This document shows positions 1-9,153 of a stretch of 64,000 nt of DNA, one piece after another. Each line of letters begins with the position of its first letter. The first letter of the stretch is position 1. The translations under genes were made by a program, and so were the position numbers. Location of the stretch: assembly GCA_934365945.1 (NCBI GenBank), contig CAKRNE010000010.1:21449-85448 (forward strand), in the 5' to 3' direction. The stretch comes from an uncultured Agathobacter sp. (GTDB lineage: Bacteria; Bacillota; Clostridia; Lachnospirales; Lachnospiraceae). Under the pieces are notes generated by a model. It was not told the origin of the DNA. It saw nothing but the letters and a program-made list of their open reading frames with translations, and made no database searches.

Positions 1-1113
1 TGCCACATCCATGCCGTTGCACTTTGTGGTCTTCATAACTATATTGAGCGCATCCTCATCAGTATCGTTGCTGATAAAGGTTCCTATACCGAATGCAACC
101 TTTGCCTTATCCTTGAAATAATCATACAATGCTGTCGCACGCTCAAAGTCGAGGCTGTCGCTGAATAAAAGCGTCTTTGTCCTTGGATTGATTCCCAGAC
201 TGTTGTAGTGGGCTATCATCTTGTCTCCCCACTCGTACGGATCTCCGCTGTCATGGCGCACTCCTGAGAAAAGCGTCGCATAAGTAAGCTGAAAATCACG
301 CAGAAAACAGTCTGTTGTTATGGTATCCGTAAGCGCAATACCGTTTAATATACCATACTCCTTGACCCATGCATCGAGTGCGTACCAGTTTGAATAAGCC
401 GGATTATGCTTATGATTGCCCTGTCCTGTACACATAATCCACTCATGTGCCATGGTTCCTACCGGCTTTAAATTAAATTTCTTTGCCAGATATACGTTTG
501 ATGTACCAATAAAGTGTGAATCCTCCGGCAGCTCAACCTCTGCAAGTGCCTTTATAGCCATCTCCTGAGCTTCGGCAGACAGCCGGCGCCTTAATCCAAA
601 TTCACTGAAATCGCTAAGTCTGTAGGTATCCTCCTCGAGTAAACGCACCTTCTCATCAAGCCTGCGCTTAAACTGCTTAAGGAGCACGTCATAATCATAT
701 GCCATACGGAAGTACACTTCATTTACAATAGCAAGCACAGGAATCTCATACATCGAAGTATTGAGCCATGTGCCGGCTGCATCGATTGCCAATCCGCACG
801 GTGCATCTGTTGTGATGGTAAACTCCTCATATCTTGGCTGCCAGAGTCTTAAAAAATCAACATATGTGCCCTTTATCCAGGTGATGTTATCAAGATATTC
901 AAGCTCCTCCTCTGTAAAACGAAGCTGACAGAATGCCTGCACCTGCTCCTTTATCTCCTCTACCATCTCATCCGTGAAATGCACGTCTTTATTTCGGCAC
1001 TTGAAGGTCCATGTCGTTTTGTAGCTTGTGAACTGATGAAAAATCGTCTGTCCCATGCTGAATTTATACATGTCAGTCTCAAGGAGGCTGTTTATTATTT
1101 GTGGCAATCTCAT
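1..1113 (-). CDS. pncB: Nicotinate phosphoribosyltransferase (3' end outside window)
   Basis: Makes nicotinate mononucleotide from nicotinate and PRPP in the NAD salvage pathway; cytosolic. The visible 371 residues cover most of the enzyme. The N-terminus has the family-typical LLETDMYKFSMGQ segment, and GTMAHEW holds the histidine that is autophosphorylated in this family. A LFSGVRHDSGDPYEWGDK stretch matches the phosphoribosyl-binding region. The start is the ATG at 1111-1113, chosen because an AGAGGA ribosome site lies about 11 bases upstream and homology begins directly. The gene runs off the left edge with no stop. It has its own promoter (1176-1204) and follows the purL terminator, so it is probably a separate transcription unit. 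Identity is confident from the motifs. Confidence 0.93.
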   Translation of the reverse strand, partial: MRLPQIINSLLETDMYKFSMGQTIFHQFTSYKTTWTFKCRNKDVHFTDEMVEEIKEQVQAFCQLRFTEEELEYLDNITWIKGTYVDFLRLWQPRYEEFTITTDAPCGLAIDAAGTWLNTSMYEIPVLAIVNEVYFRMAYDYDVLLKQFKRRLDEKVRLLEEDTYRLSDFSEFGLRRRLSAEAQEMAIKALAEVELPEDSHFIGTSNVYLAKKFNLKPVGTMAHEWIMCTGQGNHKHNPAYSNWYALDAWVKEYGILNGIALTDTITTDCFLRDFQLTYATLFSGVRHDSGDPYEWGDKMIAHYNSLGINPRTKTLLFSDSLDFERATALYDYFKDKAKVAFGIGTFISNDTDEDALNIVMKTTKCNGMDVA

Positions 1114-1175
1114 TTGTTTTATGTCCTCTTTTCTTTTTCTTTCAAAACTATTTACTACAGATAATTTTAGTCTTG

Positions 1176-1204
1176 ATTTTACCACTGTAACTATCAAATA
1201 TCAA
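1176..1204 (-). promoter_or_regulatory. Sigma-A-type promoter for pncB
   Basis: On the minus strand a -35 of TTGATA (1204-1199) and a -10 of TAAAAT (1181-1176) are separated by 17 bases, about 65 bases before the pncB start. No operator is obvious. Confidence 0.6.
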
Positions 1205-1266
1205 GCAGGCGCAAGTGTTTAATCAGCTTTAATTTATTTACTTTACCGTCCGCATATGCGCAAACT

Positions 1267-1318
1267 CCAAAATAAAAGCTCCCATGAAAGCCACTATCCG
1301 TGACCTCCATGGGAGCTT
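1267..1318 (-). terminator. Rho-independent terminator of purL
   Basis: A perfect 11-bp inverted repeat (1276-1286 with 1308-1318) follows the purL stop codon by 21 bases and is followed on the minus strand by TTTTATTTTG. The loop is 21 nt. It separates purL from pncB. Confidence 0.85.
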
Positions 1319-1339
1319 AATTGCTTATTATGATATGAA

Positions 1340-4300
1340 TTACTTAAAGTACTTCACACCGCTTTCGAATATCTTCATATCCTGCTCGCCGTAGATATTG
1401 ATTGCTACTGACTCGCCACGGCGCTCTGAATGAGCCATCTTGCCGAAAATTCTTCCGTCAGGAGATGTGATACCCTCGATAGACATGTATGAGCCGTTTA
1501 CGTTCCACTCCTCATCCATTGATACATTTCCGTCCAGATCAACATACTGTGTGGCAACCTGTCCGTTTGCAAAGAGCTTATCAAGCCACTCCTTTGGTGC
1601 TACGAAACGTCCCTCGCCGTGTGATGCAGGGTTGCAGTAGGTCTGACCAAGCTTTGCCTGTGCAAGCCATGGGCTCTTGTTTGAAACAACCTTTGTATAA
1701 ACCATCTTTGAGATATGGCGGTTGATTGTATTGTATGTGAGTGTAGGTGACTGTGCATCCTGCTGTCTGATCTCTCCATATGGTACAAGACCAAGCTTGA
1801 TAAGTGCCTGGAAACCGTTACAGATACCAAGTGCAAGTCCGTCACGCTCATTGATGAGCTTTTCAACAGCCTCTGTCATCTTTGCATTTCTGAATGCTGT
1901 TGCAAAGAACTTAGCTGAACCCTCAGGCTCATCTCCTGCTGAGAATCCGCCAGGGAACATGATTATCTGTGATTTGTCGATTGCCTTTACAAACTCATCA
2001 ACCGAATCACGGATATCCTCTGCTGTGAGGTTCTTGAATACCTTGACGATTGTGTCAGCACCGGCTCTTTCAAATGCCTTAGCACTATCGTACTCACAGT
2101 TTGTTCCAGGGAATACCGGAATAAATACTGTAGGCTTAGCCACTTTATTCTTGCATACATAGATATTCTTTGCATCGTAAAGACCGCTATCCACCTTGCT
2201 TGTATCATCTGTTGCCTTTGTATGGAAAACACCCTCAAGCTTTGCTGTCCATACCTTGACAGCATCCTCAACAGGAAGCACCATATCGTCACACTCGATA
2301 GTCTGCTTGTCGTTTACATATCCGACTACAGAGGCTGCATCTGAAATACCTGCTGCATCAATGACCTCTCTGACCTTTGAAAGTGCATCAACAGGAACCT
2401 CTGCTACGATATTACCAAAGCCAGGTGCAAAGAGTGTATCGCTTGTCACCTCATCCTCGATTGTTACACCAAGCTTGTTACCAAATGCCATCTTGGATAC
2501 TGCTGCTGCGAGTCCTTTTCCGTCAAGTGCATATGCTGAAACGATTGCACCAGCCTGGATAAGATTTCTGACTGCTGTATAAAGTGTCATGACCTGATCG
2601 TATTTTGGAAGATCAAACTCATCCTTGTCTATTGTAAAGAGAACAAGCTGGTTGCCTTCCTTCTTAAGCTCAGGTGTGATGATATCCTTTTCCTTTGCCA
2701 CATCCACTGCAAATGATACGAGTGTTGGCGGTACATCAATATCATTGAAGGTACCTGACATAGAATCCTTTCCACCGATTGAAGGAAGTCCGAAACCAAT
2801 CTGTGCATCATATGCTCCGAGGAGTGCTGCAAACGGCTGGCTCCAACGCTTTGGATCCTCGTTCATTCTGCGGAAGTACTCCTGATATGTCATACGGATT
2901 TTGCTGTAATCTCCGCCTGCTGCAACGATTCTTGAGATAGACTCAAGCACTGCATATATAGATCCGTGGTATGGGCTCCATGATGAAAGATATGGGTCAA
3001 AGCCGTAAGCCATCATTGTGACTGTATCGCATTTGCCCTTTAATACAGGAAGCTTTGCAACCATGGACTGTGTCTCTGTGAGCTGGTAACGTCCACCATA
3101 TGGCATATACACACTGCCTGCTCCGATAGAGCCGTCAAACATCTCAACAAGACCCTTCTGTGAACATACGTTAAGGTCTTCAAGCTCTGCCTCCCATGCT
3201 CCCTTCATATCTCCTGCCTCAACCATCTTTGCAACAGCAGGTGTGCTGATTTTGTCAAGATAGTTGTCGCTCTCACAAGGCATCTCAACCTCAACATCTG
3301 TCTCCTGGTGAGCTCCGTTTGTATCAAGGAATGCACGAGAGATATTTACTACCTCTTTACCTCTCCACTCAAGCACAAGTCTTGGATCCTCTGTAACTAC
3401 CGCAACCTCTGTTGCCTCGAGATTTTCCTCCTTTGCGTATGCAAGGAACTGCTCAACATCGGAAGGTGCAACTACAACTGCCATACGCTCCTGTGACTCT
3501 GAGATAGCAATCTCTGTTCCGTCAAGACCTGCGTATTTCTTTGGCACCTTGTCAAGCTCTATGCGAAGTCCGTCAGCAAGCTCTCCGATAGCAACCGAAA
3601 CTCCGCCGGCACCGAAATCGTTACATTTCTTGATGATATGGCTGACCTCTTCTCTTCTGAAAAGTCTCTGGAGCTTTCTCTCTGTAGGTGCATTACCCTT
3701 TTGTACCTCAGCTCCGCAGACTGATGTAGACTTTGTATTGTGCGCCTTTGACGAACCTGTAGCTCCACCGATTCCGTCACGTCCTGTGCGTCCTCCGAGA
3801 AGAATGATCTTATCTCCCGGATCAGATGTAAGTCTCTGGACAGCACGTCTTGGAGCTGCACCCATAACCGCACCTATCTCCATACGCTTTGCTACGTAAT
3901 TTGGATGGTAAACCTCCTTGACATAGCCTGTTGCAAGTCCGATCTGGTTTCCGTAAGAGCTGTAGCCGTGAGCTGCCTCTCTGACAAGCTTCTTCTGTGG
4001 AAGCTTTCCTTCAATTGTCTGTGAAACCGGTACTGTAGGATCTGCTGCACCTGTTACACGCATTGCCTGATATACATATGTACGTCCTGAAAGAGGATCA
4101 CGGATTGCTCCGCCAAGGCATGTGGCAGCACCACCGAAAGGCTCGATCTCTGTAGGATGGTTGTGTGTCTCGTTCTTGAAGTTTACAAGCCACTCCTCTG
4201 TCTTTCCGTCCACCTCAACAGGTACCACGATAGAGCATGCGTTGATCTCATCAGACTCCTCCTGATCATCAAGCTTGCCCTCTGCCTTTAATCTCTTCAT

Positions 4301-5143
4301 GGCAAGAAGTGCAAGATCCATCAGGCAGACAAATTTGTCATTTCTGTCCTTGTAGATATTGGAAAATGTATTGAGATAATCCTTGTATGTATTTTCAATC
4401 GGAGTGCGGTAGAAGCCATCGTCAAACTTGACATTCTTAAGCTCTGTAGAGAATGTGGTATGACGACAGTGATCTGACCAGTATGTATCGAGCACGCGGA
4501 TTTCTGTCATTGAAGGATCGCGCTTTTCCTCATTCTTAAAATAGTTCTGGATATGAAGGAAATCCTTGAAGGTCATGGCAAGGTTCAATGATGAGTAAAG
4601 CTCCTTAAGCTTGTCCTCTGCCATATCCTTGAAGCCGTCAAATATGATGACATCAGCAGGGTCCTCAAACTCCTGCACCAATGTTTCCGGCTTTTCCATG
4701 CCGATAGCACGCGAATCAACAGGGTTGATGCAATGCTTCTTGATAGCTGCAAACTGCTCATCTGTGATATTTCCCTCAATCACATATGTGATAGCACTTC
4801 TGATGATTGGCTCCTCATTCTCATTGAGAAGCTTCACACACTGCTCAGCAGAGTCAGCTCTCTGGTCGAACTGTCCCGGTAAAAACTCTACTGTAAATAC
4901 TTTTGCATCACCATAGTCAAATGTCTCCTCGTAGATACCATCTACAGGCGGCTCTGAGAAAACTGTATACAAGGCTTTCTTGTATGTCTCCTCTGATATA
5001 TTTTCCACATCATATCTGATTAATACACGAACTGCTTCCACAGTTGTGATTCCCAGATAATGCTTGATTTCATGCTTTAATTCCTTTGCCTTTACCGCAA
5101 AGTCAGGTTTTTTCTCTACATATACACGACGTACGTTACTCAT
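1340..5143 (-). CDS. purL: Phosphoribosylformylglycinamidine synthase, single-chain form
   Basis: Converts FGAR, glutamine and ATP to FGAM in purine synthesis. At 1267 residues this is the large one-chain enzyme, not the separate PurS/PurQ/PurL set of Bacillus. The middle carries the two AIRS-like synthase halves, with the NETHNHPTEIEPF and IGGKDSMSG segments. The last ~260 residues are a class I glutamine amidotransferase: FPGTNCEYD at its start, the nucleophile Cys in LGICNGFQALI, and the His/Glu of HGEGRF. The start is the ATG at 5141-5143, preceded by AAAGGAG; a TTG five codons upstream is in frame but would lie on the ribosome site itself. Monocistronic, with its own terminator. A LysR gene is divergent from it and may control it. 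Confidence 0.96.
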   Translation of the reverse strand: MSNVRRVYVEKKPDFAVKAKELKHEIKHYLGITTVEAVRVLIRYDVENISEETYKKALYTVFSEPPVDGIYEETFDYGDAKVFTVEFLPGQFDQRADSAEQCVKLLNENEEPIIRSAITYVIEGNITDEQFAAIKKHCINPVDSRAIGMEKPETLVQEFEDPADVIIFDGFKDMAEDKLKELYSSLNLAMTFKDFLHIQNYFKNEEKRDPSMTEIRVLDTYWSDHCRHTTFSTELKNVKFDDGFYRTPIENTYKDYLNTFSNIYKDRNDKFVCLMDLALLAMKRLKAEGKLDDQEESDEINACSIVVPVEVDGKTEEWLVNFKNETHNHPTEIEPFGGAATCLGGAIRDPLSGRTYVYQAMRVTGAADPTVPVSQTIEGKLPQKKLVREAAHGYSSYGNQIGLATGYVKEVYHPNYVAKRMEIGAVMGAAPRRAVQRLTSDPGDKIILLGGRTGRDGIGGATGSSKAHNTKSTSVCGAEVQKGNAPTERKLQRLFRREEVSHIIKKCNDFGAGGVSVAIGELADGLRIELDKVPKKYAGLDGTEIAISESQERMAVVVAPSDVEQFLAYAKEENLEATEVAVVTEDPRLVLEWRGKEVVNISRAFLDTNGAHQETDVEVEMPCESDNYLDKISTPAVAKMVEAGDMKGAWEAELEDLNVCSQKGLVEMFDGSIGAGSVYMPYGGRYQLTETQSMVAKLPVLKGKCDTVTMMAYGFDPYLSSWSPYHGSIYAVLESISRIVAAGGDYSKIRMTYQEYFRRMNEDPKRWSQPFAALLGAYDAQIGFGLPSIGGKDSMSGTFNDIDVPPTLVSFAVDVAKEKDIITPELKKEGNQLVLFTIDKDEFDLPKYDQVMTLYTAVRNLIQAGAIVSAYALDGKGLAAAVSKMAFGNKLGVTIEDEVTSDTLFAPGFGNIVAEVPVDALSKVREVIDAAGISDAASVVGYVNDKQTIECDDMVLPVEDAVKVWTAKLEGVFHTKATDDTSKVDSGLYDAKNIYVCKNKVAKPTVFIPVFPGTNCEYDSAKAFERAGADTIVKVFKNLTAEDIRDSVDEFVKAIDKSQIIMFPGGFSAGDEPEGSAKFFATAFRNAKMTEAVEKLINERDGLALGICNGFQALIKLGLVPYGEIRQQDAQSPTLTYNTINRHISKMVYTKVVSNKSPWLAQAKLGQTYCNPASHGEGRFVAPKEWLDKLFANGQVATQYVDLDGNVSMDEEWNVNGSYMSIEGITSPDGRIFGKMAHSERRGESVAINIYGEQDMKIFESGVKYFK

Positions 5144-5230
5144 ATGTTCTCCTTTCAATTCGAGAGTATGTAACCCATTATTCGTTACCGTCCGGCTTTT
5201 TGCACAATCGGACTTTTAAACTATGGTTGT

Positions 5231-5249
5231 AGTATAACACTTTAGTTAT
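5231..5249 (-). promoter_or_regulatory. Candidate purL -10 and overlapping inverted repeat
   Basis: A -10-like TATACT (5236-5231, minus) overlaps an inverted repeat ATAAC-N6-GTTAT (5234-5249) about 90 bases before purL. No good -35 is present at 16-18 bases, which would fit an activated promoter. The position between purL and the divergent LysR gene makes it a candidate regulator site; this is inference. Confidence 0.3.
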
Positions 5250-5286
5250 GATAAGTATAATTAATATATTTAATTTGTTTTATAAG

Positions 5287-5315
5287 TTGCGTTAATTATA
5301 GTTTTCTTATATAAT
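5287..5315 (+). promoter_or_regulatory. Promoter of the divergent LysR gene
   Basis: TTGCGT (5287-5292) and a consensus TATAAT (5310-5315) are spaced by 17 bases on the plus strand, about 95 bases upstream of the LysR start codon. Confidence 0.6.
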
Positions 5316-5331
5316 AGTAGTCAGAAAATAT

Positions 5332-5363
5332 ATTGCTATTCACACCATAGCTTAAATAGCAAT
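5332..5363 (+). promoter_or_regulatory. Perfect inverted repeat in the LysR leader
   Basis: ATTGCTATT and AATAGCAAT (5332-5340, 5355-5363) form a perfect 9-bp inverted repeat with a 14-nt gap, in the untranslated leader between the promoter and start of the LysR gene. It could be an autoregulatory operator or an RNA stem. There is no T-tract after it, so it is not a terminator. Confidence 0.4.
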
Positions 5364-5409
5364 TATAAAAACAGATGCAAATAATCATATTTATACGGAG
5401 GATAACGAA

Positions 5410-6300
5410 ATGGATATAAATTATGAGCTTTACAAAGTCTTTTACTACGTGGCAACATCCCTAAGCTTCTCTGAAGCCAGCAAGAAGCTGTTTATTTCAC
5501 AGTCTGCGGTAAGCCAGTCGATTAAGACTCTCGAAAAGAAGCTTGGACAGACTCTTTTCATCAGAAGCACGAAAAAGGTACAGCTCACCGCAGCCGGTGC
5601 ACTGCTTTTAAAGCACATCGAGCCTGCCATGAATCTGATTGCCCGCGGTGAAAGCCAGCTTTTAGACTCGGGCACACTTGGACTTGGCCAGCTTCACATT
5701 GGCGCAAGCGATACCATATGCCGTTATCTGCTGGTTCCTTACCTAAAGCAGTTCCATCAGAGGTTCCCAAATGTGCCTATCAAGGTCACAAATGCCACCT
5801 CCATCCAGTGTGTGGAGCTTTTGGAGCAAAGGAAGGTCGACCTGATTGTCACGAATTTTCCAAACTCGCACCTCAATCACTCATACAGACAGAAAACCAT
5901 ATGCAACTTTTCCGATGTTTTTGTGGCAAATCCCAATTATTTCAAGCTGCGCAAGCAGGAAATCGCCTTTTGTGAGCTCAATAAGTATCCTATCATGATG
6001 CTCGACCGAAACAGCACCACAAGTGAATTCCTGCACAATCTGTTTTTACAGCACCAGCTTGACCTGATTCCTGAGATTGAGCTAAGCAGTAACGATCTGC
6101 TCATAGACCTTGCCAAAATCGGACTTGGTATCGCATTTGTGCCTGACTACTGCATCAACCATGAAAACAAGGAGCTCTTTGTGCTGAAAACAAAAGAAAA
6201 GATGCCGCCACGCCAGATTGTTGTGTCCGTAAACACCACAATGCCCGTGTCAGCATCCACTGAGGAGTTTTTAAATCTGCTCCCAGAAGTCGGCAACTAA
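5410..6300 (+). CDS. LysR family transcriptional regulator
   Basis: DNA-binding regulator of 296 residues, the usual LysR length. The N-terminal winged helix-turn-helix is clear (SFSEASKKLFISQSAVSQSI, about residues 17-36), followed by the linker helix and a periplasmic-binding-protein-like effector domain from about residue 90. A GGAGGATA ribosome site precedes the ATG. It is divergent from purL, the classical arrangement for a LysR regulator and its target, so purL is the first candidate target; the effector cannot be read from sequence. Its 3' end overlaps the convergent helicase gene by 30 bases. Confidence 0.9.
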   Translation: MDINYELYKVFYYVATSLSFSEASKKLFISQSAVSQSIKTLEKKLGQTLFIRSTKKVQLTAAGALLLKHIEPAMNLIARGESQLLDSGTLGLGQLHIGASDTICRYLLVPYLKQFHQRFPNVPIKVTNATSIQCVELLEQRKVDLIVTNFPNSHLNHSYRQKTICNFSDVFVANPNYFKLRKQEIAFCELNKYPIMMLDRNSTTSEFLHNLFLQHQLDLIPEIELSSNDLLIDLAKIGLGIAFVPDYCINHENKELFVLKTKEKMPPRQIVVSVNTTMPVSASTEEFLNLLPEVGN

Positions 6301-8649
6301 TTTTCCGACATTTGCTATATTACAGGGCTTTCTGTCACTCCACTCGCGTGGATAGAGCAGATCATAGTCTCTCTGCCAGAATCTCTCATCCAATAGCAAA
6401 ATGATACCTGTGTCCTCCGTCGTTCGGATTACTCTTCCGGCCGCCTGGAGGACTTTATTTATGCCCGGATACCTGAAGGCATAGTCAAAGCCGCTGCCAT
6501 TTTCGGCATCGTAGTAATCCTTCAATATAGTCCTCTCATTGCTGATCTGCGGAAGCCCGGTTCCGACTACAATCGCACCTATCAGCCTGTCATTTTTCAA
6601 ATCAATGCCCTCGCCGAATATGCCTCCCATGATGCCAAAGGCCACAAGTGCTTTGTCCGATTCCTCACTAAATCTGTCCAGAAATTCCTCCCTCTCAGCC
6701 TCTGACATATTACTTTTCTGCAGCATAAGCTCTGTTTCGTCTGCATATTTTTCGCAGTAAATATCAGCCACATCATTCATCATCTTATATGACGGAAAGA
6801 AAACCATATAGTTTCCTGTCTTTTGCATGACAACAGCATTAATATACCCTGCAATCCGCTCATACTCACTTTTTGAGCGTCTCGTGTACCTCGTGCTCAC
6901 ATCGGTTGCCATCGCAAGCAGCCTCTTTTTACTGTCAAACGTGCTGTCAGCATATATGGCATAGTTATCCTTTTTTGTGCTCAGCAGGCTCTTGTAATAG
7001 TTTACAGGCAAAAGCGTCGCCGAGAAAAACACAGCCGACTTTCCCTTATCCAGCCTCTTTTGTATATTAAGCGACGGATCCACACAAAAAAGCTTCAGCA
7101 TAAATCTGCCATCAGCCTCAAGCTCTGAATACATCACGTAGTGCTCGTCCACCAGATCATAGATGCTTAGGAAATTGCGAAGCTCAAAATAAAAATCCAT
7201 AACATCCTTTTTCCCCGGAAACTCATTAGCCTTCTGCAAAAACTCATCCAGAAGAGTCATAAGCCGCATAAAGGAAAATACCATATTGCCAAGCGTATCA
7301 TACACAGTATAATTCTCACACTCGCGCTTCAGCTCAAGCAGTATCTTATTGCACCGGTCCAGTGCTTTCTCAATAGAGCGGCTGTGCTCCTTCATGATGC
7401 GCTTTACCGTAAGGAAATCCTCCTTATATATCTGTGCACTGTACATCTGTCTGCTTCTTTCGACCATATTGTGTGCCTCATCAATGAGAAAAATATAGTC
7501 TCCCTTTATCCCCTCCTGAAAGAATCTCTTAAGATAAACATTCGGGTCAAATACATAGTTGTAATCGCAGATGATATTATCACACCAGCTCGCCGTATCA
7601 AGACAAAGCTCAAATGGACAAACGGTATATTTATCCGCCTGAGACAAAATATCATCACGCTCAATCATATCGCACCTGCAAAGCAGATCAAAAACCGCAT
7701 CATTTACTCTGTCAAAATGCCCCTTTGCATACGGACAGTTCACCGGATTGCACTCCATCTCATCACACAGGCATAGCTTTTCCTTTGCCGTTATCTGAAT
7801 AGTTTTTGCCCTGTAACCGTTTTTCCCAAGAAGTGCAAACGTTTCCTTTGCTACCGTTGCGGTAATCGTCTTTGCTGTCAGGTAAAAGATTCTGTCTGCT
7901 AACTCCTCACCAACTGCCTTCACTGCCGGAAAAATCGTAGAGATGGTCTTTCCGACCCCTGTAGGAGCCTGCATAAAAAGAAGCTTCTGTCTCATGATTG
8001 TCCTATAGACATCAGAAACAAGCTTTTTCTGCCCCGGTCTGTACTCAAACGGGAACCCCAGTTCTTTGATTGAAGCCTGCCTTTGATTTTTCATTTTGCA
8101 CTGAAAGGTTGCCCATTTGCCGTACTCTTCCATCAGGTCATCAAACCATTTTTTTATCTCTTCAAATGAAAATTCCTCACGAAAATACTTAGTCTGCTCC
8201 GTCTCCAGATTACAGTAGGTCATCTGTATGCCAATCGTTTCCATATTATTTTGAAGAGCAAAAATATATGCATAGCACATAGCCTGTGCACGATGCACAA
8301 AAACCGGCTTTTCAAACAGCTCAACCCTTCTGTACATTCCCTTAATCTCATCAACAAAGCACTTGTCATCCTCCGTAAAAATACCATCTGCCCTGCCCTC
8401 AACAGTCAGCTCATACAAATCACCCTCAACAACATGTGAAAGCGGCACCTCTGCCTGATACTCCTTTCCCATGCTGCCCTGGATTTTCCTGTGAATGCGC
8501 GTGCCCTCCATCATGGCATCCGCGCTCATTGCCCTGGATGACCGGTTGTCTATATCGCCCTCCCTGAAGATAAACTCCACCAGGTTTCTGACCGAAATAT
8601 GTAATTGTGTTTTCTTCTTGCAACTATTATTAATCTCATTTTCCATCAT
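6271..8649 (-). CDS. PD-(D/E)XK nuclease fused to DinG/XPD-type Fe-S DNA helicase
   Basis: A 792-residue superfamily 2 helicase of the XPD/DinG class with an N-terminal RecB-like nuclease domain. In the nuclease part (about 1-190), GRADGIF, VDEIKG and a following Q-x3-Y (QAMCY) give the D...ExK and QxxxY pattern. The helicase part has Walker A (APTGVGKT, about residue 230), four-cysteine Fe-S candidates in the CLCDEMECNPVNCPY and TVCPFELC segments, a DEAH box, and motif VI QAAGRVIRTTED. DNA repair or processing of branched DNA is the likely role, by family. GGAG lies 7 bases before the first of two tandem ATGs. It overlaps the end of the convergent LysR gene. No CRISPR array or cas gene is nearby, so a Cas4 role is not supported. 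Confidence 0.85.
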   Translation of the reverse strand: MMENEINNSCKKKTQLHISVRNLVEFIFREGDIDNRSSRAMSADAMMEGTRIHRKIQGSMGKEYQAEVPLSHVVEGDLYELTVEGRADGIFTEDDKCFVDEIKGMYRRVELFEKPVFVHRAQAMCYAYIFALQNNMETIGIQMTYCNLETEQTKYFREEFSFEEIKKWFDDLMEEYGKWATFQCKMKNQRQASIKELGFPFEYRPGQKKLVSDVYRTIMRQKLLFMQAPTGVGKTISTIFPAVKAVGEELADRIFYLTAKTITATVAKETFALLGKNGYRAKTIQITAKEKLCLCDEMECNPVNCPYAKGHFDRVNDAVFDLLCRCDMIERDDILSQADKYTVCPFELCLDTASWCDNIICDYNYVFDPNVYLKRFFQEGIKGDYIFLIDEAHNMVERSRQMYSAQIYKEDFLTVKRIMKEHSRSIEKALDRCNKILLELKRECENYTVYDTLGNMVFSFMRLMTLLDEFLQKANEFPGKKDVMDFYFELRNFLSIYDLVDEHYVMYSELEADGRFMLKLFCVDPSLNIQKRLDKGKSAVFFSATLLPVNYYKSLLSTKKDNYAIYADSTFDSKKRLLAMATDVSTRYTRRSKSEYERIAGYINAVVMQKTGNYMVFFPSYKMMNDVADIYCEKYADETELMLQKSNMSEAEREEFLDRFSEESDKALVAFGIMGGIFGEGIDLKNDRLIGAIVVGTGLPQISNERTILKDYYDAENGSGFDYAFRYPGINKVLQAAGRVIRTTEDTGIILLLDERFWQRDYDLLYPREWSDRKPCNIANVGKLVADFWEQI

Positions 8650-8740
8650 GTACTCACTCCTACATCTTCCGGATTATGCTGCCGGTTTATGTATTCCTAC
8701 AATAGCTTCAGTCTACACCGTCATTTTAATATATCCTGAC

Positions 8741-8776
8741 CAAAAGAAAAAAGGAGAGCTCCAAAAGGAACTCTCC
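8741..8776 (-). terminator. Rho-independent terminator of the HPr-like gene
   Basis: A stem GGAGAG/CTCTCC extended by TCC/GGA across one mismatch (8753-8776), with an AAAA loop on the plus strand, is followed on the minus strand by TTTTTTCTTTTGG. It begins 22 bases after the stop codon. Confidence 0.85.
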
Positions 8777-8798
8777 CAAACAATCTTATTCAATTGTA

Positions 8799-9032
8799 TT
8801 ATGCTACAGTGAATTTACCAACCACATTATCAAATGCTTTGTCATCGCCCATATAGCAGACCTTAAAATCATTATTTGTACCAATTCCAATCACTCCAAG
8901 AAGTGATTTCGCATCAATAAGAATCTGTCTATATTTGAGATCAATGTCAAAATCGCACTTAGAAGCAGCTCCAACAAATTCCTGAACATCATCCAATGTG
9001 TTAAGTCTGATTACTGTTTCCTTGTTGTACAT
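8799..9032 (-). CDS. Crh-like HPr domain protein lacking the active-site histidine
   Basis: A 77-residue single-domain HPr-fold protein. In place of the GLHARPA loop with His15 of true HPr there is only NTLDDVQEF, so it cannot carry PTS phosphate on His. The regulatory serine is kept: DAKSLLGVIGI (Ser43) aligns with the NAKSIMGVMSL segment phosphorylated by HPr kinase. This resembles Crh of Bacillus, which has Gln at position 15 and acts as a CcpA co-regulator. The start is the ATG at 9030-9032, after an AAGGTGG ribosome site; an upstream in-frame extension lacks a ribosome site. Strong promoter and terminator on either side make it a monocistronic gene. Function in carbon catabolite control is inferred. 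Confidence 0.8.
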   Translation of the reverse strand: MYNKETVIRLNTLDDVQEFVGAASKCDFDIDLKYRQILIDAKSLLGVIGIGTNNDFKVCYMGDDKAFDNVVGKFTVA

Positions 9033-9097
9033 AGTCAACACCACCTTTATAATCTGAAACACAGTGCTCTCGCACAATCTAATTAATTATCTTGCTT

Positions 9098-9125
9098 ATT
9101 ATATCATCTGATATTTATATGTCAA
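9098..9125 (-). promoter_or_regulatory. Near-consensus promoter of the HPr-like gene
   Basis: TTGACA (9125-9120) and TATAAT (9103-9098) on the minus strand are both perfect consensus, with a 16-base spacer. A short GTGC/GCAC hairpin lies in the leader. The remaining ~180 bases up to 9309 are AT-rich and hold no gene that I can see. Confidence 0.8.
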
Positions 9126-9133
9126 AAAATCAT

Positions 9134-9153
9134 AATCCGTCATTTTCCGTCAA
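9134..9153 (-). promoter_or_regulatory. Tandem TGACGGA repeats just upstream of the -35
   Basis: The minus strand reads TTGACGGAAAATGACGGATT: two TGACGGA units 10 bases apart, one helical turn, ending 9 bases upstream of the -35 of the HPr-like gene. Position and phasing suit an activator site; the factor is unknown. Confidence 0.35.

Noticed and set aside
6271..8649. Cas4 or other CRISPR component
   Set aside because: The nuclease domain is Cas4/RecB-like, but there is no CRISPR array or cas1/cas2 in the window, and fusion to a DinG-type helicase fits DNA repair better.
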